Source: Sphingobium lignivorans (GTDB lineage: Bacteria; Pseudomonadota; Alphaproteobacteria; Sphingomonadales; Sphingomonadaceae). Taken from it: a DNA stretch of 64,000 nucleotides. The translations under genes were made by a program, and so were the position numbers. Below the pieces are notes generated by a model. The model was not told the origin of the DNA and did not search any database. It saw only the letters and a program-made list of their open reading frames with translations. The stretch lies in the NCBI RefSeq assembly GCF_014203955.1, contig NZ_JACHKA010000001.1:3751001-3815000 (forward strand), given 5' to 3'. This document shows positions 40,163-49,572 of the stretch, in pieces (position 1 is the stretch's first letter; every line of letters starts with the position of its first letter).

Positions 40163-40453
40163 GAAGCCCTTCACCTTTTCAGTTACTTTGCCGTCCGCGA
40201 AACCCTGTGACGAAAGCAGGCGGACCGAGGCCAGCCTTCAAACGACAAGGGACCCGGTGGTCAGCATGACCCCCTGGCCCCGCAAGAGCATAGGCAATGT
40301 TCAAGCTCTGCTTGCCTCGAGCGACGCGTCACCGAATCTTCGGAAAAGCTCGGGTTCCAGGCCGAGAGGCAGGCGGCCCTATAGCGGCGGCTCGGCGCTC
40401 GGTCAAGCGCGGCCGCATCGGGGCGGCCGGCAGCTCGGACTCCGGCGCGCCCC

Positions 40454-41773
40454 TCAGGGTCCGGGCACACCGAGGGTCACGACGAGGCCGCCGCCCGGCG
40501 CATTGGCGAAGGCCAGCGTGCCGCCGAATCGCTGCAGGAGGCTGTGCGCTGTCGGGATGCCAAGGCCAAAGCCCGCCGTGTCCCGCGCGCGGGCATCGTC
40601 GATGCGGAAGAACGGGTCCAGGATGCGTGCGAAATGCTCTTCCGCGATGCCGGGGCCGTCATCCGCCACCTCGATCTGCCAGCGGCCATCCGTCTGGCGG
40701 ATCGTCACGCTTGCCCGGTTGCCATGATGGACGGCATTCTCGATCAGGGGCCCGAGCGCCAGCAGCAGGGGCTCGCGATAGGTCATGGTTTCGGCGCTGT
40801 CCGGCGCATCAAGGCTGATCTCGCCTTCCATGCCCTCCAGCAGGTCGCGAACCGCGGCGTTGAGATCCACCGGCTCGGGCTCGGCGGTCAGGTGCTGCGC
40901 GCGCAGATATTGCTGGAGCGACATCAGCATCGCTTCCATCTCGTCGGCGCTCGCGCCCACCAGCCGGGCAATGTCGCTGTCATCCACGAAGTCCGCCGCC
41001 ACTTTCATGCGCGCGAGCGGCGTGCGCAGATCATGGCTGATCGCCTCGAAGGAGCGCGCCTGCTCGTGGACGAGGCCGCTGATGCGCGCCTGCATGTCGT
41101 TCATCGATCGCGCGAGCTTGCGCAGGTCCGCCGGACCGCTTTCCTTCACCGGAACGAGCTGGCCCTGCGCGATCGCGGTGGCGGCCTCGGAGAGCCTGCG
41201 CAGCGGAGAGGTCAGCATGCGCAGGCCGATGAGCCCGCCGGCCAGGGAAAGAAAGGTGGTGCAGAGCGTCAGGATCGTCGCCCGCAGCGCGATCGGCCAT
41301 GTGGAGGAGATGTCCCGCGAGCGGAAATTGAGCCAGACATCGCCCGAGAGCAGCATCGACCCCACAAGATCGACTCGCCCGCCGGCGCGCCGCTCCCGCG
41401 CGAGCATCAGTTGCCGGCGGGCGAGCACCGGCTCCCAGGCCAGGATCTGCCGGACGATCTCCTCGATCTCCTCGACCCTGTCCTGCTCGCGCACCATGGG
41501 CGCGGCAGCGAGCCGCACTTCCAGATGCTTGCTGGTCATGATCGCGCCGACCTGCTCGGGCGCGATGCGATGCACGCGATCACTGACCACCAGCAGCTCC
41601 GCGACCCGGCGGGCATGATCCTCGCGCAGCGTCTGCCTGTCGATCGCATGATAGAAAAGCAGGCTCGCACCCACCTGCACCGTCCCGATGATGATGAACA
41701 GCAAGGCGACATAAGCCACCAGGCGCCGCGAGCGCAGCAGACCGACGAGCGCGCGATGATGCGGCAGTTCCAT
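40454..41773 (-). CDS. Orphan sensor histidine kinase
   Basis: A 439-residue membrane kinase: membrane segment 1 (about 19-41), a periplasmic sensor region of 120 residues, membrane segment 2 (about 162-185), a HAMP domain, the phospho-acceptor motif FEAISHDLRTPLARM with His247, and a HATPase domain with LIENAVHHG, DDGPGI and GFGLGIPTAHSLL. This is the EnvZ-like architecture. No response regulator gene is adjacent, so its partner must lie elsewhere. ATG 41771-41773 is used; two TTG codons precede it in frame. Confidence 0.9.
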   Translation of the reverse strand: MELPHHRALVGLLRSRRLVAYVALLFIIIGTVQVGASLLFYHAIDRQTLREDHARRVAELLVVSDRVHRIAPEQVGAIMTSKHLEVRLAAAPMVREQDRVEEIEEIVRQILAWEPVLARRQLMLARERRAGGRVDLVGSMLLSGDVWLNFRSRDISSTWPIALRATILTLCTTFLSLAGGLIGLRMLTSPLRRLSEAATAIAQGQLVPVKESGPADLRKLARSMNDMQARISGLVHEQARSFEAISHDLRTPLARMKVAADFVDDSDIARLVGASADEMEAMLMSLQQYLRAQHLTAEPEPVDLNAAVRDLLEGMEGEISLDAPDSAETMTYREPLLLALGPLIENAVHHGNRASVTIRQTDGRWQIEVADDGPGIAEEHFARILDPFFRIDDARARDTAGFGLGIPTAHSLLQRFGGTLAFANAPGGGLVVTLGVPGP

Positions 41774-42126
41774 CAACAACTCTGCCTTGAAAAATTGAGG
41801 CTTCCGGCTGCCATCCGCAGCAGGCCGTCCCGCCCGACGTAGCGAGCGTCGCTTCGCGCATGGCGCTTCCCGACAATGGCGCGCAAGCCGCGCGAGACGC
41901 CCGCACTTCTCCTGAAAGCCCCGGTCACGCGATCCGCCGGACAGTGTCGGTCGTCATCATGGCAAGAATGGCCCTGGCCATGGCGTGACGCTGTCATCGA
42001 ACGCGCGGCAAGTCAATCGACTCGCTGGGCGGCAAAGCGGGCGGCAACACTTGCTTACCATCCGGCCACATCCCTTCCTGCGCGCGCCCTTTGCAGCCGC
42101 ACCCAGAACCGCTAGAGGCCGGCACC
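41774..42126. other. Divergent intergenic region, kinase / ubiE
   Basis: A stretch of 353 bases between the divergent sensor kinase gene and ubiE. I see open frames only as shadows, and no recognisable operator, riboswitch or repeat. It should contain both promoters. Confidence 0.3.
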
Positions 42127-42858
42127 ATGACCGAGACTGTCTCCTTCGGCTATCGCGAGGTGGCCCCCGAGGAAAAGACGAAGCTGGTGGGCGGCGTCTT
42201 CTCCAATGTCGCCAAGAACTACGACATCATGAACGATGCCATGTCGGGCGGCATGCACCGGCTGTGGAAGGACCAGTTCGTCCGGCGGGTGAAGCCGCGC
42301 GAAGGCGAAACGATCCTCGACATGGCGAGCGGCACCGGCGACATCGCCTTCCGCATGGCCGCGCGCGGCGCCCGGGTGACGGTGAGCGACATCAATGAGG
42401 ACATGCTCGATGTCGGCATGGCCCGCGCGAAGAAGCGCGGCCTGGAAGGGCTGACATGGCAGCCGCAGAATGCCGAGACGCTGACCTTCGATGACCGGGT
42501 CTTCGATGCCTATACGATCGCCTTCGGCATCCGCAACGTGACGGACATCCCCGCCGCGCTGCGCGAGGCGCATCGGGTGCTGCGCTATGGCGGGCGTTTC
42601 TTCTGCCTCGAATTCTCGAGCACGACCTGGCCCGGCTTCGCGGACATCTATGATGCCTATTCGCACCGGCTCGTGCCGAAGCTGGGCAAGATGATCGCGG
42701 GCGACGAGGAGAGCTATCGCTACCTGATCGAATCAATCCGTCGCTTCCCGGACATGCCGCGCTTCGCCGCCATGATCGGCGATGCCGGATTCGTGCAGGT
42801 GAAGGCCGAGCCGATCCTTGGCGGCCTCGTCGCGATCCATTCCGGCTGGAAGGTCTGA
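42127..42858 (+). CDS. ubiE: Ubiquinone/menaquinone C-methyltransferase
   Basis: UbiE methylates the quinone ring with S-adenosylmethionine. The 243-residue protein has VFSNVAKNYDIMNDAMSGGM, the SAM site LDMASGTGDIAF, FGIRNVTDIPAAL and LEFSSTTWP. ATG 42127 is used rather than an upstream in-frame start. It is followed by ubiB, consistent with a ubiquinone operon. Confidence 0.96.
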   Translation: MTETVSFGYREVAPEEKTKLVGGVFSNVAKNYDIMNDAMSGGMHRLWKDQFVRRVKPREGETILDMASGTGDIAFRMAARGARVTVSDINEDMLDVGMARAKKRGLEGLTWQPQNAETLTFDDRVFDAYTIAFGIRNVTDIPAALREAHRVLRYGGRFFCLEFSSTTWPGFADIYDAYSHRLVPKLGKMIAGDEESYRYLIESIRRFPDMPRFAAMIGDAGFVQVKAEPILGGLVAIHSGWKV

Positions 42859-42874
42859 TCGGGCGATGAAAATT

Positions 42875-42901
42875 CCGTTGGCCCTGAGCGTGTCGAAGGG
42901 C
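42875..42901. repeat. REP-like half element between ubiE and ubiB
   Basis: The 27 bases combine CCGTTGG with CCCTGAGCGTGTCGAAGGG, an imperfect hairpin of the REP type seen in sphingomonad genomes. It lies in the short spacer between ubiE and ubiB. Confidence 0.5.
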
Positions 42902-42963
42902 TCCCTCGCGCACCGGCCGGGCCGCCCCGTCCGCTTCACTACGGCCCCGTGGAGTGCGGTGAA

Positions 42964-44502
42964 ATGACGTCCCACGTCACGCATCTCTGGCGCCTCGGCA
43001 AATGGGGCTTCACGCTCGCGCGGCGCGGCGCGCTGCGCGGGATCGCGCGGGACCGCAATGCCCCCCCGTCGGTTCGCCGGTTCGCCCGGCTGGCCAGCCT
43101 GCTGACCTGGGCGCCGCAGCAGCCCCGCTATGGCGAGGCCTTCCAGGCGATCGGGCCGGCTGCCATCAAGCTCGGCCAGTCGCTCGCGACTCGGCCGGAC
43201 CTCGTCGGCGAAGCCGCCGCGACCGATCTGCTGAGCCTGCAGGACACGCTGCCGCCCCTCCCGTTCGAGGCCATCCGGCGCGAGATCGAAGCGAACTTCG
43301 GACGACCGATCGACGCGATCTATGCAAGCATCGACGAGCATCCGGTCGGCGCGGCGTCCATCGCGCAGGTGCACAAGGCAGTGACGACCGACGGGCGCAC
43401 CGTGGCGGTCAAGGTGCTGCGTCCCGGAATCCGGGAGCGATTCGCCCGCGACATCGACACTTATGAATGGGCGGCGGCCCATCTTGAGCAGTTCGGTGGC
43501 GAGATCGCCCGGCTGCGTCCGCGCCTCGTCGTCGCGAACCTCAAGCGCTGGACCGCGCGCGAGCTCGACCTGCGGCGCGAGGCCGCCTCCGCGTCCGAGC
43601 TTGCCGAGGCCATGGCTGCCGTTCCGGGCTATTTGGTCCCCGCCATCGACTGGGACCGCACCAACGGCCGTGTGATGACGCTCGAATGGATCGACGGCAT
43701 CAAGATCAGCAATCGCGAGGCGCTGATCGCCGCCGGCCATGACGTGAAGGACATCGCGGCGCGGCTGGTCAACACCTTCCTGCGCCAGGCGATCGCGGAT
43801 GGATTCTTCCATGCCGACATGCACCAGGGCAATCTCTTCGTGCGGGCGGACGGGGCCATCGTCGCGATCGATTTCGGCATCATGGGGCGCATCGACCGGC
43901 GCGCCCGCCTGTGGCTGGCGGAGATCCTCTACGGCCTCATCACCGGCAATTACCGGCGCGTCGCCGAAATCCATTTCGAAGCGCAATATGTGCCTGCGCA
44001 CCACAATGTCGGCGAGTTCGCGACCGCCCTGCGCGCGGTTGGCGAACCAATGCGGGGCAAGCCGGTCAGCGAGCTTTCCGTCGGGCAGATGCTGGATGGC
44101 CTCTTCGCCATCACGCGCGATTTCGACATGCAGACCCAACCCCACCTGCTGCTGCTGCAGAAGACCATGGTGATGGTGGAGGGTGTGGCGACCATGCTCG
44201 ATCCCGACATCAACATGTGGGATGTCTCCGGGCCCTATGTGAAAAGCTGGCTGCGCGACGAACTTGGCCCCGAGGCGAAGCTCGCCGATTCGATTCACGA
44301 GACCATGGACACGATCCGGCGCCTGCCCGGCCTCGTGCGCCGGCTGGAGGATGCCTTTCCCGAGCCTGGTGGCGCCCCGCCCCCGCCCCCTCTGCCTGAG
44401 GTCAGGCTCGTGCAGGTGAAGACCGGCTGGTTCTGGCGCTATGCCGGCGTGGCGATCATCGCGGCGGCGGCCGGTGCAGGCGCGATGTGGGCGCTGGGAT
44501 GA
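42964..44502 (+). CDS. ubiB: Ubiquinone biosynthesis kinase-like protein UbiB
   Basis: UbiB is an atypical ABC1/ADCK kinase-like ATPase required for ubiquinone synthesis. The 512-residue protein shows KLGQ (residues 69-72, the KxGQ motif), the Ala-rich loop GAASIAQVHKA, VAVKVLRPG, ADMHQGN and IDFGIMG. It ends with a hydrophobic helix (WRYAGVAIIAAAAGAGAMW) that anchors it in the membrane. It lies about 100 bases behind ubiE. Confidence 0.95.
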   Translation: MTSHVTHLWRLGKWGFTLARRGALRGIARDRNAPPSVRRFARLASLLTWAPQQPRYGEAFQAIGPAAIKLGQSLATRPDLVGEAAATDLLSLQDTLPPLPFEAIRREIEANFGRPIDAIYASIDEHPVGAASIAQVHKAVTTDGRTVAVKVLRPGIRERFARDIDTYEWAAAHLEQFGGEIARLRPRLVVANLKRWTARELDLRREAASASELAEAMAAVPGYLVPAIDWDRTNGRVMTLEWIDGIKISNREALIAAGHDVKDIAARLVNTFLRQAIADGFFHADMHQGNLFVRADGAIVAIDFGIMGRIDRRARLWLAEILYGLITGNYRRVAEIHFEAQYVPAHHNVGEFATALRAVGEPMRGKPVSELSVGQMLDGLFAITRDFDMQTQPHLLLLQKTMVMVEGVATMLDPDINMWDVSGPYVKSWLRDELGPEAKLADSIHETMDTIRRLPGLVRRLEDAFPEPGGAPPPPPLPEVRLVQVKTGWFWRYAGVAIIAAAAGAGAMWALG

Positions 44503-44962
44503 CGCGCCATCGGCATCTCCCGGCCGCCGGGATGGCAGCCCGAGGCGCCGGCGGGGTTGGTCGTTTCGGGCGATGAGCGCGAGGTCGTGCCCGCCATGTC
44601 CCATCAGCATCGCTTTTCCCCTGTCCTACACCCCCACTTCCATGGCAGCCCTGCCCGACGTCTGTTCTCATCGACAGGGACAGGCACGGCTGTTTCTCAT
44701 TGGAAAAGTCCCATCGTCCGGTCAGGCTGCACAGGCTTGTCGGAACAGGCTCTGGCGTCCGCCTGATTGGCCGTGCCGCAAAGTTCACAGGAAGCGGAAG
44801 ATGAGGCGGACGTATCGTCATCTTCGTAAACTTCCAGAATGCAGCGCCATGTTGGACCGGCGTGCGAGCGATCACGCGCCGCCTGTTATTGCTGGCACAG
44901 GCCAGACGAAGACGGCATGATCTTGGTTGAGCTCTCATCCGGCGCTACATGAGGAGCGCATC
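44503..44962. other. Intergenic region ubiB / coaBC with dispersed repeat
   Basis: The 460-base spacer is largely filled by copy 2 of the dispersed repeat (44611-44858). Frames that cross it differ from those of copy 1, so none is called as a gene. The ribosome site of coaBC (GAGGAG) is at its right end. Confidence 0.5.
44611..44858 (-). repeat. Dispersed intergenic repeat, copy 2, with hairpin core
   Basis: This is the inverted partner of 1409-1675. Its hairpin core is at 44790-44835 (stem GAAGATGA 44797-44804 with TCATCTTC 44818-44825). The imperfect inverted ends are GTCCTACA (44623-44630) and TGTTGGAC (44850-44857). Outside the core, similarity to copy 1 is patchy. Confidence 0.8.
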
Positions 44963-46219
44963 ATGACCCAACGCCGCATTCTCCTCATCGTCTCGGGCGG
45001 CATTGCTGCCTACAAGGCTCTGGAGCTGGTCCGCCTGCTCAAGGGCAAGGGGATTGCCGTGCGCGCAGTGCTTACCGAAAGCGCCGCGCAGTTCGTCACG
45101 CCGCTCAGCTTCGGCGTGCTGACCGAAGACCATGTCTATGGCGACATGTTCGATCTCAAGGAGGAGCGCGAGATCGGCCATATCCAGCTCAGCCGGGAGG
45201 CCGACCTGATCGTCGTCGCGCCCGCCACCGCGAATATCCTCGCGAAGATGGCGGCGGGCATTGCGGACGACCTCGCCACCACCGTCCTGCTGGCCACCGA
45301 CAAGCCGGTGCTGGTGGCCCCCGCGATGAACGTGCGCATGTGGCACCACCGGGCGACGCAGCGGAATCTCGAGACCCTGCGCGCGGACGGCATCCATGTG
45401 ATGGAGCCGGGCGTGGGCGCCATGGCCTGCAATGAATGGGGCAAGGGCCGCCTGCCCGAGCCTGTGGAGATCGCGACCGAGATCGAGCGGCTGCTGGCGG
45501 AAGGCGCGGCGCCGCATCCGCTGCTCACCGACACCAGCCGGACCATCATCGCCCCGGACCTGTCCGGCCCGACCCTGCATGGCCGCCATGTGCTGGTCAC
45601 CGCCGGGCCGACGCACGAGCCGATCGATCCGGTGCGCTATATCGCCAATCGCTCGTCCGGGCAGCAGGGCTTCGCCATCGCGGCCGCCGCGGCCCGGGCC
45701 GGCGCGCGCGTGACGCTCGTGGCGGGGCCGGTCTCCCTGCCCACGCCCCGCGGCGTCGAGCGCATTGATGTGGAGACGGCGCGCGAGATGCTGGCCGCCG
45801 TGGAAGCGGCGCTGCCGGCTGATGTCGCCATCATGGTCGCGGCCGTTGCCGACTGGCGCGCCGCGGACGAAGCGTCGCAGAAGCTCAAGAAGGACGGCAC
45901 CGGCGCACCGGCGCCGCTCGCGCTTGCCGAGAATCCGGACATCCTGCGCAGCCTCGCCGGCCGTGCGGACCGGCCGGGCCTGCTGATCGGCTTTGCCGCC
46001 GAGACGGAGAATGTCGTCGACCATGCCCGCGCCAAGCGCGCCGCCAAGGGTGCCGACTGGATCGTGGCCAACGACGTCTCCGGGGACGTGATGGGCGGGA
46101 CGCACAACAGCGTCCACATCGTCACCGCCGATGGCGTCGAGGACTGGCCGGACATGCCCAAGACCGCCGTCGCCGTGCGGCTCATCGAAAGGATCGCCGA
46201 TGCCGTTGCCGGCCGTTGA
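44963..46219 (+). CDS. coaBC: Bifunctional phosphopantothenoylcysteine decarboxylase/synthase
   Basis: CoaBC makes 4'-phosphopantetheine from 4'-phosphopantothenate in coenzyme A synthesis. The 418-residue protein has the N-terminal flavoprotein CoaC domain ([18 protein letters not shown]; the His in [15 protein letters not shown]; Cys in [13 protein letters not shown]) and the C-terminal CoaB domain ([26 protein letters not shown]). GAGGAG precedes the ATG. Its last 20 bases overlap dut, indicating coupled expression. Confidence 0.96.
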   Translation: MTQRRILLIVSGGIAAYKALELVRLLKGKGIAVRAVLTESAAQFVTPLSFGVLTEDHVYGDMFDLKEEREIGHIQLSREADLIVVAPATANILAKMAAGIADDLATTVLLATDKPVLVAPAMNVRMWHHRATQRNLETLRADGIHVMEPGVGAMACNEWGKGRLPEPVEIATEIERLLAEGAAPHPLLTDTSRTIIAPDLSGPTLHGRHVLVTAGPTHEPIDPVRYIANRSSGQQGFAIAAAAARAGARVTLVAGPVSLPTPRGVERIDVETAREMLAAVEAALPADVAIMVAAVADWRAADEASQKLKKDGTGAPAPLALAENPDILRSLAGRADRPGLLIGFAAETENVVDHARAKRAAKGADWIVANDVSGDVMGGTHNSVHIVTADGVEDWPDMPKTAVAVRLIERIADAVAGR

Positions 46220-46670
46220 TATCGAAGTGAAGCGCTTGCCCCATGGGGAGGGCCTGCCCCTGCCCGGCTATGCCACGGAGGGCGCCGCTGGCATGGACGT
46301 CGTCTCCGCCGAGGATGTGACGATCGACAGCATGGCCCGCCACGCGGTCGCGACGGGCCTCGCCCTCGCCATTCCCGCAGGCTATGAAGTGCAGGTCCGG
46401 CCGCGCTCGGGCCTTGCGCTGAAGCATGGCATCACGCTTCCCAACACGCCCGGCACGATCGACAGTGATTATCGGGGGGAACTCAAGGTGATCCTCATCA
46501 ATCTCGGCGCGGCCCCTTTCGAGATCAGGCGGGGCGATCGCATCGCCCAGCTCGTCGTCGCCCCGGTGCAGACCGGGCGGATGGTCGAAGTGGACGTACT
46601 GGATGAAACCGCGCGCGGCGCGGGCGGTTTCGGATCGACGGGCTTCAGGATGGAAGGAGCGACATCATGA
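46200..46670 (+). CDS. dut: dUTP pyrophosphatase
   Basis: Dut removes dUTP and supplies dUMP. The 156-residue trimeric-type enzyme shows all motifs: [44 protein letters not shown] and the P-loop-like GAGGFGSTG. The start lies inside the coaBC end. The coaBC-dut pair is common in proteobacteria. Confidence 0.96.
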   Translation: MPLPAVDIEVKRLPHGEGLPLPGYATEGAAGMDVVSAEDVTIDSMARHAVATGLALAIPAGYEVQVRPRSGLALKHGITLPNTPGTIDSDYRGELKVILINLGAAPFEIRRGDRIAQLVVAPVQTGRMVEVDVLDETARGAGGFGSTGFRMEGATS

Positions 46671-47059
46671 TCACGGCTTTTCTGATGATGCTGGCTACGA
46701 GCACGAGCGAGATGCCCGCTGTTCCGACGCGACTGGATACTGTGCCGGTTATCGAGAACTGGCAGGGACGCAGCCTCTCGCCACGCTGGTCGTTCGATGC
46801 CCAGAAGGTCTACAGGCGCGGCGAATGTCACAGTGCCGTGAACTGGCGCGGCTCGCAGCTTCTCGAAGTGGACGTGCTCTTCCTGCTGGCGGGCGACGGC
46901 ACGCTGCTCAAGGTGGTGCCGGTCAATTCGGAATGCGCAGAGATCGACAATTTCATCGGCAAGCGCGTGACCGAGCGGCTGAAGTCGAGCTTCCCCGCCT
47001 CCGGCAGCGCCGAGCCCCAATGGATGAAGTCGCAGGTGCGTTTCCTCTGGTCCGACTGA
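46667..47059 (+). CDS. Unknown small exported protein
   Basis: A 130-residue protein with a short hydrophobic N-terminus ([14 protein letters not shown]). The rest is a compact domain with two Cys (GECHSAV and NSECAEI) in a position to form a disulfide, and ends in VRFLWSD. It overlaps dut by four bases (ATGA) and the next gene by one (TGATG), so it is read as part of the coaBC-dut-moeB operon. No family was recognised. Confidence 0.7.
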   Translation: MITAFLMMLATSTSEMPAVPTRLDTVPVIENWQGRSLSPRWSFDAQKVYRRGECHSAVNWRGSQLLEVDVLFLLAGDGTLLKVVPVNSECAEIDNFIGKRVTERLKSSFPASGSAEPQWMKSQVRFLWSD

Positions 47060-47817
47060 TGGGATTCACCGACGAACAGCTTGAGCGCTATGCGCGCCAC
47101 ATCGTGCTGCGCGAGATCGGCGGCGCAGGGCAGGCCCGGCTGCGCGAAGCCCATGTCGCGATCGTTGGCGCGGGTGGCATCGGCAGTCCCGTCATCGCCT
47201 ATCTGGCGGCGGCGGGCGTGGGCACCCTGCGCGTTATCGATCCCGATACCGTTTCGCTATCCAATCTCCAGCGACAGGTCCTGTTCGACACCCAGGACAT
47301 CGGCCAGCCCAAGGCCGAGGCCGCTGCCACGGCCGCCCATCGCCTCAATCCCGATTGCCGGGTGATACCCATCAATGCGGCGATCGATGCCGGCAACGCC
47401 GCGACCCTGCTGCGCGAGGCCGACATCATCCTCGACGGATGCGATAATTTCGAGACGCGGCTCGCCGTTTCGGATGCGGCGACACGGCTGCGCATCCCGC
47501 TCGTCACCGCTGCCGTCGGCCAGTTCGAGGGACAGATCGGCGTGTGGCGCGGCTGGGAAGAGGGCCAGCCCTGCTATCGCTGCCTCGTCGGCGAAACGAC
47601 GACGGACCCCGCGCGCACCTGCGCCGAGGAAGGCATCGTCGGCGCGCTGACCGGCATCATCGGCTCCATGGCGGCGCTCGAAGTGATCCGCGCGCTGGTG
47701 CCCTTCGGCCAGAGCGCGACCGGGAAGCTGATCGTGTTCGACCTGCTCTCCCGCCGCCTGCGGGAGCTTGCCATTCCGCGCGATCCGGCCTGTCCTGCCA
47801 CGCTCGCCACGGCATGA
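47059..47817 (+). CDS. moeB: ThiF/MoeB/HesA family adenylyltransferase
   Basis: A 252-residue E1-like enzyme that adenylates the C-terminus of a ubiquitin-like sulfur carrier (MoaD or ThiS). It has the ATP site VGAGGIGSPVIAYLA, the catalytic Cys188 in DPARTCAEEG, SLSNLQRQVLF and GCDNFETR. One zinc pair is present (Cys172, Cys175 in PCYRC). The second pair is incomplete: RDPACPATLATA has only Cys245 where MoeB normally ends with CxxC. No rhodanese domain is attached. It overlaps the DsrE-like gene by four bases. Confidence 0.88.
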   Translation: MGFTDEQLERYARHIVLREIGGAGQARLREAHVAIVGAGGIGSPVIAYLAAAGVGTLRVIDPDTVSLSNLQRQVLFDTQDIGQPKAEAAATAAHRLNPDCRVIPINAAIDAGNAATLLREADIILDGCDNFETRLAVSDAATRLRIPLVTAAVGQFEGQIGVWRGWEEGQPCYRCLVGETTTDPARTCAEEGIVGALTGIIGSMAALEVIRALVPFGQSATGKLIVFDLLSRRLRELAIPRDPACPATLATA

Positions 47818-48188
47818 GCGGGCGCCCGCCCCTCGCTCTTGTCGTGGTGAGTGCGGATCCCGTGCGCCTGCGCGCGGCGCTCGCCATGGCCCGCGCCGAA
47901 GTCGCGCTCGGCAGCGAGGCACGCATCTTCCTGCAAGGGGAAGCGGCCGCCCTGCTCCGTCCGCCCGTCACCGCGCCGCAGGACCCCGCCTGGCAGGCCG
48001 CGGGCGAACCCTCGCTCGCTCGCCTGCTCGATGCCGCGCTCGACGACGGCGTCACGATCAGCCTGTGCCAGAGCGGCCTCGCCATGGCGGGGATGGACGC
48101 GCGCCAGCTCGACCGGCGGATCGAGCTGAGCGGTCCGGTCGCCTTCCTGGCCGCGGCCGGTCCCCAGATGAGGCTGATGGCGCTCTGA
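47814..48188 (+). CDS. DsrE-like small protein
   Basis: A 124-residue protein with the alternating beta/alpha pattern of the DsrE/DsrF/TusD fold: PLALVVVSADPVRLRAALAM at the start, a central SEARIFLQGEAA, and Cys85 in SLCQSGLAMAGM at the position of the active cysteine. Such proteins move sulfane sulfur between partners. Its start overlaps the end of the MoeB-like gene, suggesting joint work in sulfur transfer. The similarity is moderate. Confidence 0.7.
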   Translation: MSGRPPLALVVVSADPVRLRAALAMARAEVALGSEARIFLQGEAAALLRPPVTAPQDPAWQAAGEPSLARLLDAALDDGVTISLCQSGLAMAGMDARQLDRRIELSGPVAFLAAAGPQMRLMAL

Positions 48189-48275
48189 CGGTGCCGCCCG
48201 GCCGACGGCATGACCACGCCGGATGTTTCCAGCCAGCCTGCAAATGCTCTATGCCCCATGTATGAGAGCCCGGCC

Positions 48276-49526
48276 ATGACAGCCTCCCTTCCCTCTTTCG
48301 CGACCGGCCTCATCGCAGCGCTGGCCGCGGGGCTGCTCATCGGGCTCGAGCGCGGCTGGACCCAGCGCCTGCTTCCGCCGGGGCATCGGGTGGCCGGCTT
48401 CCGGACCTTCGGATTGATCGGCTTCGTCGGCGGCCTTGCCGGCCTGATGCCGGATCTGCTCGCGGCCGTGATCGCGCTCGGCGTCCTGGGCGCGCTGCTG
48501 ATCGGCTTCGGCTCGGGGATCAGCGACGATAGGCTGTCGGCGACCACCACCATCGCCGGCATCCTCACTTTCGTCATCGGCCTGGCTGCCACGCGGCTCT
48601 CGCCCACCATCGCGCTCATCTGCGCGGGCGCCGCTTTCGTGCTGCTGAGCGCACGGCATTCCATGCACGCGCTGCTGCGTGGCCTGACGGAAGGGGAGAT
48701 CGAAGGCGTCGCGCGTTTCGCGCTCGTCGCGCTGGTCATCCTGCCGCTGCTGCCGGACGCGGACCTGGGCCCTTATGGCGCGTGGAATCCTCGCCGTATC
48801 TGGATGGTGGTGGTGATGGTCGCCGCCTTCTCCTTCGTCGGCTATGTCGCCACGCGCCGGTTCGGCGCGAATCGCGGCGTCCTGGTGATGGCCTTTACCG
48901 GCGCACTGGTCTCCTCCACCGCTGTTACTGCGGACTATGCCCGGCGGCTGCGGGCGGAACCCGCCCTGCGCGGCGTGCTGACGGCGGGCATCGCCATCGC
49001 CACCATCGTCATGTTCGTGCGTGTTCAGCTGCTCACCCTGATACTGGTGCCCCGCGCCCTGCCCACGCTCGCGCTGACGATGGCGCCGGCGCTGCTGGTC
49101 TCCGCCATGCTCGCCCTCGTCGCCTGGCGGCGGCAGGACACGGGGGACGGCCAGGCGGTCAAGGTAGGCAATCCCTTCGATTTCGGCCCGGCCCTGTTGC
49201 TGGCAGCACTCGTCGCCATCCTCTCGCTTGTCGCCCGCTGGGCGCTGGAGGCCTATGGCGACCAGGGGGTGGCCGTCGTGCTGGGGCTCACGGGCATGAT
49301 GGACGTGGACGCGGCTGTGCTCACCCTGTCCGGCATGCCAAGCGCGGCGCTGGACGACGCGACGGCTGGCTTCGTTCTCGCCGCGCCGGTGCTCGCCAAC
49401 ACGGCTTTCAAGGGGCTTCTCCCGCTCGTCATCACGCGCGGCAGGAACGGGCTGATCGCCGCCATGCCCTTGCTCGCCTCGCTCGGCGCGGCGCTGGCGG
49501 GGCTTGCGGTCTATCGCCTGATATAG
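48276..49526 (+). CDS. MgtC/DUF4010 family membrane protein
   Basis: A 416-residue integral membrane protein with about 12 hydrophobic helices. The first third (FATGLIAALAAGLLIGLERG) resembles MgtC/SapB proteins, with the GLERGW motif; the rest matches DUF4010. The transport substrate is not known for this family. The ATG at 48276 was chosen for the GAGAG upstream; an ATG six codons earlier is possible. Confidence 0.85.
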   Translation: MTASLPSFATGLIAALAAGLLIGLERGWTQRLLPPGHRVAGFRTFGLIGFVGGLAGLMPDLLAAVIALGVLGALLIGFGSGISDDRLSATTTIAGILTFVIGLAATRLSPTIALICAGAAFVLLSARHSMHALLRGLTEGEIEGVARFALVALVILPLLPDADLGPYGAWNPRRIWMVVVMVAAFSFVGYVATRRFGANRGVLVMAFTGALVSSTAVTADYARRLRAEPALRGVLTAGIAIATIVMFVRVQLLTLILVPRALPTLALTMAPALLVSAMLALVAWRRQDTGDGQAVKVGNPFDFGPALLLAALVAILSLVARWALEAYGDQGVAVVLGLTGMMDVDAAVLTLSGMPSAALDDATAGFVLAAPVLANTAFKGLLPLVITRGRNGLIAAMPLLASLGAALAGLAVYRLI

Positions 49527-49538
49527 GGGCCGATGCAT

Positions 49539-49567
49539 CGGGGGCATGACGTTCGCCATGCCCCCCG
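49539..49567. terminator. Hairpin between convergent DUF4010 and pirin genes
   Basis: GGGGGCATG (49540-49548) pairs with CATGCCCCC (49557-49565) around an 8-base loop, between the stop codons of the DUF4010 gene and the first pirin gene. The plus-strand side continues GTGCTTTC. A bidirectional terminator is plausible. Confidence 0.7.
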
Positions 49568-49572
49568 TGCTT

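Noticed and set aside
42733..44610. 625-codon frame opposite ubiB
   Set aside because: Antisense shadow; ubiB on the plus strand has all family motifs.
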